A stretch of 64,000 nucleotides of DNA, taken from positions 30,652,708 to 30,716,707 of the forward strand of contig CM040127.1 of the NCBI GenBank assembly GCA_022559845.1. The letters are read 5' to 3'. Both the position numbers and the translations under genes were made by a program. Below, one piece after another: positions 59,447-64,000 of the stretch (position 1 is its first letter; the number at the start of each line of letters is the position of its first letter). The notes below the pieces were generated by a model that was not told where the DNA came from, ran no database searches, and saw only the letters and a program-made list of their open reading frames with translations. Source of the DNA: Amorphophallus konjac. Taxonomy: Eukaryota > Streptophyta > Magnoliopsida > Alismatales > Araceae.

Positions 59447-59750
59447 CTTCTCGATCTTTGGGAACTGCGCCCACATCATCCGGAGAGCCATAAGAGTGTC
59501 GCTGAACGTAAGATTATCCCCTGCATTGGCCAAAAGCGACGCGCGACACATTAGTTAGACTAATCAATCCCCGTGAATCTACACAGCCGGATTCTGATAG
59601 AACCTTTACCCGGTTAACCCGATTTAAGCGTCTGGAGCGCGTAGACGAAAAATTACCTAATGTCAGGGCCTCCTCTGGGGATTCCACCGATTCCACCTCG
59701 CCTTCGTCCCGGACGCGCTTCTTTCCAGCAGATCGAGACGACTCCGCCAT
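59447..59750 (-). CDS. STK19-like protein, first two exons only
   Basis: Exon 1 (59750-59657) encodes MAESSRSAGKKRVRDEGE and a short acidic linker to ALTL; exon 2 (59520-59447) encodes DNLTFSDTLMALRMMWAQ and FPKIEK. GT-AG sites at 59656/59521 and a GTATCT donor at 59446 keep the phase. The basic head followed by DTLxALRxMxAQFPxIxK resembles the start of plant STK19 homologues, winged-helix proteins now tied to transcription-coupled repair rather than kinase activity. That identification rests on a short stretch recalled from the family. The next expected exons are not found to the left before the transposon nest, so the gene is truncated, has a very long intron, or is broken by an assembly join. 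Confidence 0.5.
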
Positions 59751-61335
59751 CGCTCCGCCTTCCAGAGCGAGCGAGCGAGCGGAGGCACGGTGCCGCCGAT
59801 CTGCTCCGGCGAACCTAGATGTCGATACTTTTCTTCTCCCGTAATGGCGAAACAGAGAAGGGACGTTGGGGGTTTAGGCGCGCACGGCTGCTACCGAGTC
59901 AGAGGCGGGGGGAGCCGTCTAAAAGCTTTGATGACACTTCCCGTAATTAGAATAAATAGTGGAATTTTCAAACAGATCTATTTGATAACCGATGATAAAT
60001 TATTCTTCAAATTTGTCCTTTTTAAGTTTGATAATTTTTATTATCTTGAGAATAACTTATTCCATGTAAAATGATAGAATGAGTTATTCCTATGATAAGG
60101 ATCTTATTCCTAATCGACTTTAAATAATTTAACCCTATTATCAAATTAGGTTAAGAGTGAATAAGCGGAATAACTCATCATATTCTCCCTTATTCTGTTA
60201 TCAAAGTGGCCCCCTATAATCTATTCGGGTTTAATTCGAAAATCAAATAGATTTGATAGATTTAATTTGATTTGATTTGAATTGAAATTTTAAAAAAAAT
60301 AATTTAAGTTCAAACTGAATCGTATTAAAAAAATTAGTTTAATTTAATTTTGAAGTTCAAGAAACTAAATCTAACAGAATAACGTGAATTTAAGAATGTT
60401 TATGTGAAGTTAATAAAAGTGTATATATAACTATAAACTCTAATTCTAAAAGTCTAATCATCGCCATCTTGATAAGATTTCATACTCTATGAAATAGGTT
60501 TTAAATCACCTTACATTTTATTATAAATTGAGTTCTTAATTTGTTATGTGAAACTATTGTAGAACCTGTTCTTACAAGTTACAACTTTTGAAGTTATTTC
60601 TTTAATTTTCACTTTATTTGATAGAATTTCTTTTACCCTATCTTTCTTTACTCCTATCTAAATCAAATCTAATTTATAAAAGGAGATATGAATATGGTTC
60701 AAACCGAACCAAATCGAACCGAATTCGGTTTGGTTCGATTTGATTTCAAAGTAGTTCGATTTAATTTGATTCGGGTTGAACCCTTAATTCGGTTCGATTT
60801 AATTTGAAAAAAATTATTTTCAAACTAAACAAAATCAAACCGTGCTCACCCCTATCAAATACACTCACCAACGTAATTATAAATTTTGATATTTAATAAT
60901 ATCGTATACTTATGTTTCTGTTATTTAAAAACTAAATTATAATAACATATTTCATCACTAAAACTTGCTATCGTCAATCATCAAACTTGCTATCGTCAAT
61001 CATCGCGGAATAAAATAAGCCAATGCTTCTCTCTCTTAATCTTTAAAGAACGGATTTCAAAAGTTGTCAAGATGAAACATACAGGGGATTTTGCATGAAA
61101 ATTATTGTTAGGAGTGAATTTACAGAAAAACTATTCATAGAAATACATTAGGAGGCATATCACTGAGTTAATTCAAATAGTGCATAAATATCATTTAAAC
61201 CAGGGTTTGATGGATCGACTGTACCGGTCGTCCCGATTTTTGTCGGTATGGGACGATACGGTTCTGTCTTGTTCCGTCCCGCTCTGTCCCGTAAGATATA
61301 TATATATATAATATATATAATAATATCATAAAATT

Positions 61336-61401
61336 CGTAACGCAGTTGGTTGGTGACTTGTTTGGCTCTTTCAAGCGGTGCAAGTTCGAATCCTGCAAGT
61401 A
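61336..61401 (+). other. tRNA-like sequence in the MITE, plus strand
   Basis: An A-box-like CGCAGTTGGTTGG is followed at tRNA spacing by the B-box AGTTCGAATCC within a near-complete T arm (GCAAG TTCGAAT CCTGC). The acceptor stem is not convincing, so it is a tRNA relic or SINE head, not a functional gene. Confidence 0.45.
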
Positions 61402-61465
61402 ACATTTGAGATTTTGATTTTTTTAAATCAAAAATCTTGTAAAAAGATCCAAAAAATAAATGTAA

Positions 61466-61526
61466 ACCGCCAATTTCAAACCCGGGTCACGTTTGTGCAG
61501 GTAAAATCGCTCAACCAACTTACCTA
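61466..61526 (-). other. tRNA-like sequence in the MITE, minus strand
   Basis: On the minus strand, TAAGTTGGTTGAGCG (A-box-like) is followed by GGGTTTGAAAT (B-box-like) at tRNA spacing. It is inverted relative to the copy at 61336. Confidence 0.4.
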
Positions 61527-62593
61527 TAAAATATTTGATATTTAAAATACTATATATAATATATAATTCGTGTCGGCTGCGTCCCACGTACCGGTCGTCT
61601 CGATTTTTGGCTGGTACAGTCCGGGACAGACGGTTCGGCCCGTCCCGGAACGGTTTGTCAAACCTTGATTTAAACGTGATTTTTTTGTAGGTTTTTAACA
61701 AAAAAATAAGTGATATATCTGTGAATAAATATGGTATTTTTACATAATTTAGATTTACATAATGATATGTCTGCTAATACATTCGTAGGAATAATTTTTT
61801 TATAAATTTTTATTTAACAATAATTTTCATGCAAAAAAATCCAACATACAAATCTTACTGCACTTGTCCCTAATTTTCTGGCCATATTCTTCGGGATGTC
61901 AAAATCTAAGGTATTATCAATGATATATATAACATTAACAAAATATATCATATCAAATATGCTTATATTATATTTTATAACAGATTATTAGATAAACATA
62001 CACAAATGATACTAACAGCAATAGCAAAATCCTTAGAAACTTGATTTTTATTGATAATTTTATATTTTCACTAAAAAGATTAAGTAAATAATTTGAATAA
62101 AAGATATTTATTTTTTTTTGAGAAATTAAGATTCGTCTGTATCGCACTATATTATCTTGATCATCATATGGGAAGATTAAATAATTATTTAATAAATATA
62201 TAGTATAATAAAATATTATAAAATATATGTAATTAAGTGGTTAATAAGTGTGTTAATTATTTGTTAAAAAATAATAAAAAATGTAAGAAAATGACGTCTC
62301 GTGAATTTTGAACTCTCGTTTCAACATTTCAAAAGAATGTTTCGAATCAAATTACATATAAAATTATATTTAATATAAAATAATATTTACAATATTTTAA
62401 AAAGATAAATTATATGTCGATAACATATGACGTACTAATTGTATTAGTCATTATTACGATTTGATACGAATGATATATGATATACCGTAATGATTTATTA
62501 AATTATAAGAGAAATTAAAATTAATACCGCTAAAGTTAATTAATTAATAGTCGACATCTTTCTGATCAATATTTTAATTTTCTTTATCTCTTT

Positions 62594-62609
62594 GAATTAT
62601 ATATATATA
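62594..62609 (+). promoter_or_regulatory. Possible TATA region of the RBM42-like gene
   Basis: An alternating TATATATATATA stretch about 350 bp upstream of the start codon. The distance would leave a long leader, so this is tentative. Confidence 0.25.
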
Positions 62610-62872
62610 TCGCCCTTAAATATCCTGAGTTTGCCGTACGAATACAATCATCTAACAAGAGTATAACAGCAAATACAAATCTGAGATGAACGTTTACGGA
62701 ATTAACGATTTAAAAAGTATATATGCAAAAAATCTTTTCTTTTCTTTTTTACTTTTTTTTATTCTCCAAAGCGTTATTTGTCACCGACACTCACAGGCCA
62801 CAACCGTGCCCGTAGGGCCCCTTTGTCTTCCTCCTGTGCTCTAGGATATCCGAAGGCTGCGCTTGCTGTCTT

Positions 62873-62919
62873 CAAACCCTAGCTTCGGCTTCCTTGGCCG
62901 ATCGTCGGGTAGGGTTTCG
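62873..62919 (+). promoter_or_regulatory. Pair of telobox-like motifs
   Basis: AAACCCTAG (about 62875-62883) and its inverse TAGGGTTTC (about 62911-62919) lie in the leader just upstream of the start codon. AAACCCTA teloboxes are common near the starts of plant genes for RNA and ribosome functions. Confidence 0.5.
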
Positions 62920-62949
62920 TCGTCCCGAGGGAGGTCGCAACCGCGATCG

Positions 62950-63264
62950 ATGTCGGCAGAGCGGGCGTCGTCCTCGACCTCCACGGCCAACGCATCGGAG
63001 TACTACTCCGGCGCGGCGCCCTACTTCCCCGTGCCGTTCCACCTGCAGAAGGCCGATCCCGCGTCGACGTCCCAGCCGCTGGGCCTGGAGCAGCAGTACC
63101 TGGGCCACGCCCAGCCACAGCAGTACTCGAAGCCCTATCTACCGCCGCCGCAGGTCCCGGCACCGCCAGTCAAGATCCCCGCGGCGGCGCCAGTCTACCC
63201 TGCGGCTTACCCTGCTGCGGCCCCGGCCGTCCCCGGAGTCTATTCCTTGCCTCAGTATCAGCAA
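62950..63264 (+). CDS. RBM42-like RNA-binding protein, first coding exon only
   Basis: The ATG at 62950 opens MSAERASSSTSTANASEYY, then GAAPYFPVPFHLQ, then a proline-, alanine- and glutamine-rich stretch ending GVYSLPQYQQ at a CAA/GTGAGC donor (63265). PYFPVPFHLQ and the VYSLPQYQQ tail resemble the N terminus of plant RBM42 homologues. In that family the next exons carry the WEDP-type linker and a single RRM, which are beyond the window. An in-frame upstream ATG at 62863 would add 29 residues overlapping the teloboxes and is less likely. RBM42-type proteins bind mRNA and are linked to splicing. The family call rests on low-complexity sequence plus a short motif. Confidence 0.5.
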
Positions 63265-63371
63265 GTGAGCCCCGCGTTCTATGCATTTTTGGTTTCTTGA
63301 TGGTTTCTGCAATTACGAGTTCATATTTGTGTGTCTTGGTTTTGCTTTTGAGAATTCGTTCAGACGTAAAT

Positions 63372-63820
63372 TGTTACGGTCTGTGTGAGAGACCTTGGCT
63401 TGTGTGAGGCCAGCACTAAGTTAGTCCCACATTGGATATTACCTGGGTGGTGAAGACCTAATAGTAGTGTGGTATGGGCCTCCCAAATGGCTAGCCATTT
63501 TGGGATGGTACCAGCCCATTACAAATTGGTGTCCGAGCCCATTCGATCCACGTTCATGAGGAAACGCGCATAAATGTCTGGGAAGTAGCGACCTGGGGGG
63601 CCCAAAGGGCGCCTAAACGGACTTCAGAATAGGCACCGGGGGTGGTGCCTCGTGAACGGGGGGACATTTGTTACGGTCTATGTGAGAGACCTTGGCTTGT
63701 GTGAGGCCAGCATTCAGTTAGTCCCACATCGGATATTAGCTGGGGGGTGAAGGCGTAATAGTAGTGTGGTATGGGTCTCCCAAGTGGCTAGTCATTTTGG
63801 GATGGTATCAGCTCATTACA
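63372..63820 (+). mobile_element. TRIM (miniature LTR retrotransposon) in the RBM42-like intron
   Basis: Two 152-bp LTRs (63372-63523 and 63669-63820), each TGTTACGGTC...CATTACA, enclose 145 bp. TSD TAAAT is perfect (63367-63371 and 63821-63825). A TGGTGTCCGAGC primer-site-like sequence (63527-63538) follows the first LTR and an ACGGGGGGACAT purine tract precedes the second. No coding capacity, as usual for TRIMs. Confidence 0.9.
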
Positions 63821-64000
63821 TAAATATTGATTCTTCTGCTTTTGAGAATTCATTCAGAAGAAAGTGTCAAGAACAAAAAGACCTAAAGTGACACAAAGAA
63901 TGTGCACTGGAAAGAATTTGAAGTAATACGTGCATACGATAGGACTGATATATATAATCATTTCAGCTTAGGATGAATTATCTAGGTACATATGTCTTGA
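63821..64000 (+). other. Intron sequence after the TRIM
   Basis: TGCTTTTGAGAATTCATTCAG (about 63837-63857) nearly repeats GCTTTTGAGAATTCGTTCAG at 63343-63362, just left of the TRIM, so the target may have been an older small duplication. Nothing else is recognised. Confidence 0.5.

Larger units (their letters stand above)
61201..61667. mobile_element. hAT-type MITE with tRNA-like inserts
   Basis: The TIRs CAGGGTTTGATGGATCG and CAAGGTTTGACAAACCG (read inward) are flanked by a perfect 8-bp duplication ATTTAAAC (61193-61200 and 61668-61675). GC palindromes at both ends enclose an AT-rich centre with two opposed tRNA-like sequences. No transposase. Confidence 0.85.
61084..61842. mobile_element. 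Mutator-like MITE carrying a nested hAT MITE
   Basis: The ends GGATTTTGCATGAAAATT and GGATTTTTTTGCATGAAAATT (read inward) are long inverted repeats. They are flanked by AACATACA (61076-61083 and 61843-61850). It is homologous to 29779-30057, which lacks the insert. Confidence 0.75.
59751..62580. other. AT-rich intergenic region with MITEs
   Basis: A possible MITE at about 59975-60225 has inverted ATTTGATAACCGATGATAA/CTTTGATAACAGAATAAGG. A hAT-like terminus (TAGGGGTGAGCACGGTTTG read inward) lies near 60845 after GGTTCGATT palindromes. The MITE pair at 61084-61842 is listed separately. No gene is supported. Confidence 0.45.

Noticed and set aside
61336..61401. A functional tRNA gene
   Set aside because: A and B boxes are present but no acceptor stem or normal anticodon arm can be drawn, and it lies inside a MITE.
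1..64000. CRISPR arrays, operons or bacterial mobile elements
   Set aside because: The direct repeats here belong to LTRs or hAT ends with diagnostic duplications, and all supported genes are plant genes with introns.

Overview
The window is nuclear DNA of a flowering plant. Evidence: genes with GT-AG introns of plant families, no bacterial-style gene packing, and plant LTR-retrotransposon, RTE, hAT, Tourist-like, Mutator-like and TRIM elements. The GC-rich first exon of the leftmost gene beside AT-rich introns suggests a monocot. The species cannot be named from the sequence.

Genes sit only at the edges. On the left, both on the minus strand: a DUF604/GT31-type glycosyltransferase (254-2480, complete, three exons) and the last five exons of a dynamin-related protein of the DRP3 type (8600-12550). 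On the right: the first two exons of an STK19-like gene (59447-59750, minus) and the first coding exon of an RBM42-like RNA-binding protein (62950-63264, plus). The missing halves of the DRP3-like and STK19-like genes are not in the window, and a 100-N assembly gap (28749-28848) lies between them.

From 12752 to about 57190 everything is nested transposable elements. Many borders can be set to the base from target-site duplications (TSDs). (i) A pol-less Tat/Ogre-like Ty3/gypsy element (12752-28362) has decayed gag and protease. Its 5' LTR carries a 2.7-kb Del/Tekay-like solo LTR (14641-17379, TSD AAAGG). Its 3' LTR carries a 5'-truncated RTE LINE (25279-27838, 16-bp TSD). (ii) Right of the gap, a split Tat-type LTR (about 30170-31473 and 56883-57190) was invaded by a small hAT-like element. 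That was invaded by a minus-strand hAT transposon (31713-33880, 41924-44430, 56292-56591). The hAT was invaded by a Tat-type solo LTR (33881-41923, TSD CCCAT), which holds a second, plus-strand hAT (34661-39931, TSD TATGAAGA). The first hAT was also invaded by a pol-less SIRE/Maximus-like Copia element (44431-56291, TSD CAGTA). The Copia 5' LTR was hit by another RTE LINE (44512-45495) and a GC-rich TIR element (47765-49028); its 3' LTR keeps both empty sites.

Unusual structure beyond ordinary nesting: a seven-unit array of small hairpins in the transcribed part of the Copia LTR, with paired changes in its stems; a second class of GGAGG/CCTCC hairpin arrays upstream of the TATA box in two Tat-type LTR families; more than 20 copies of an AAGTCTRTACATTG-like motif in the Copia U3; and a hAT-type MITE carrying two opposed tRNA-like sequences.
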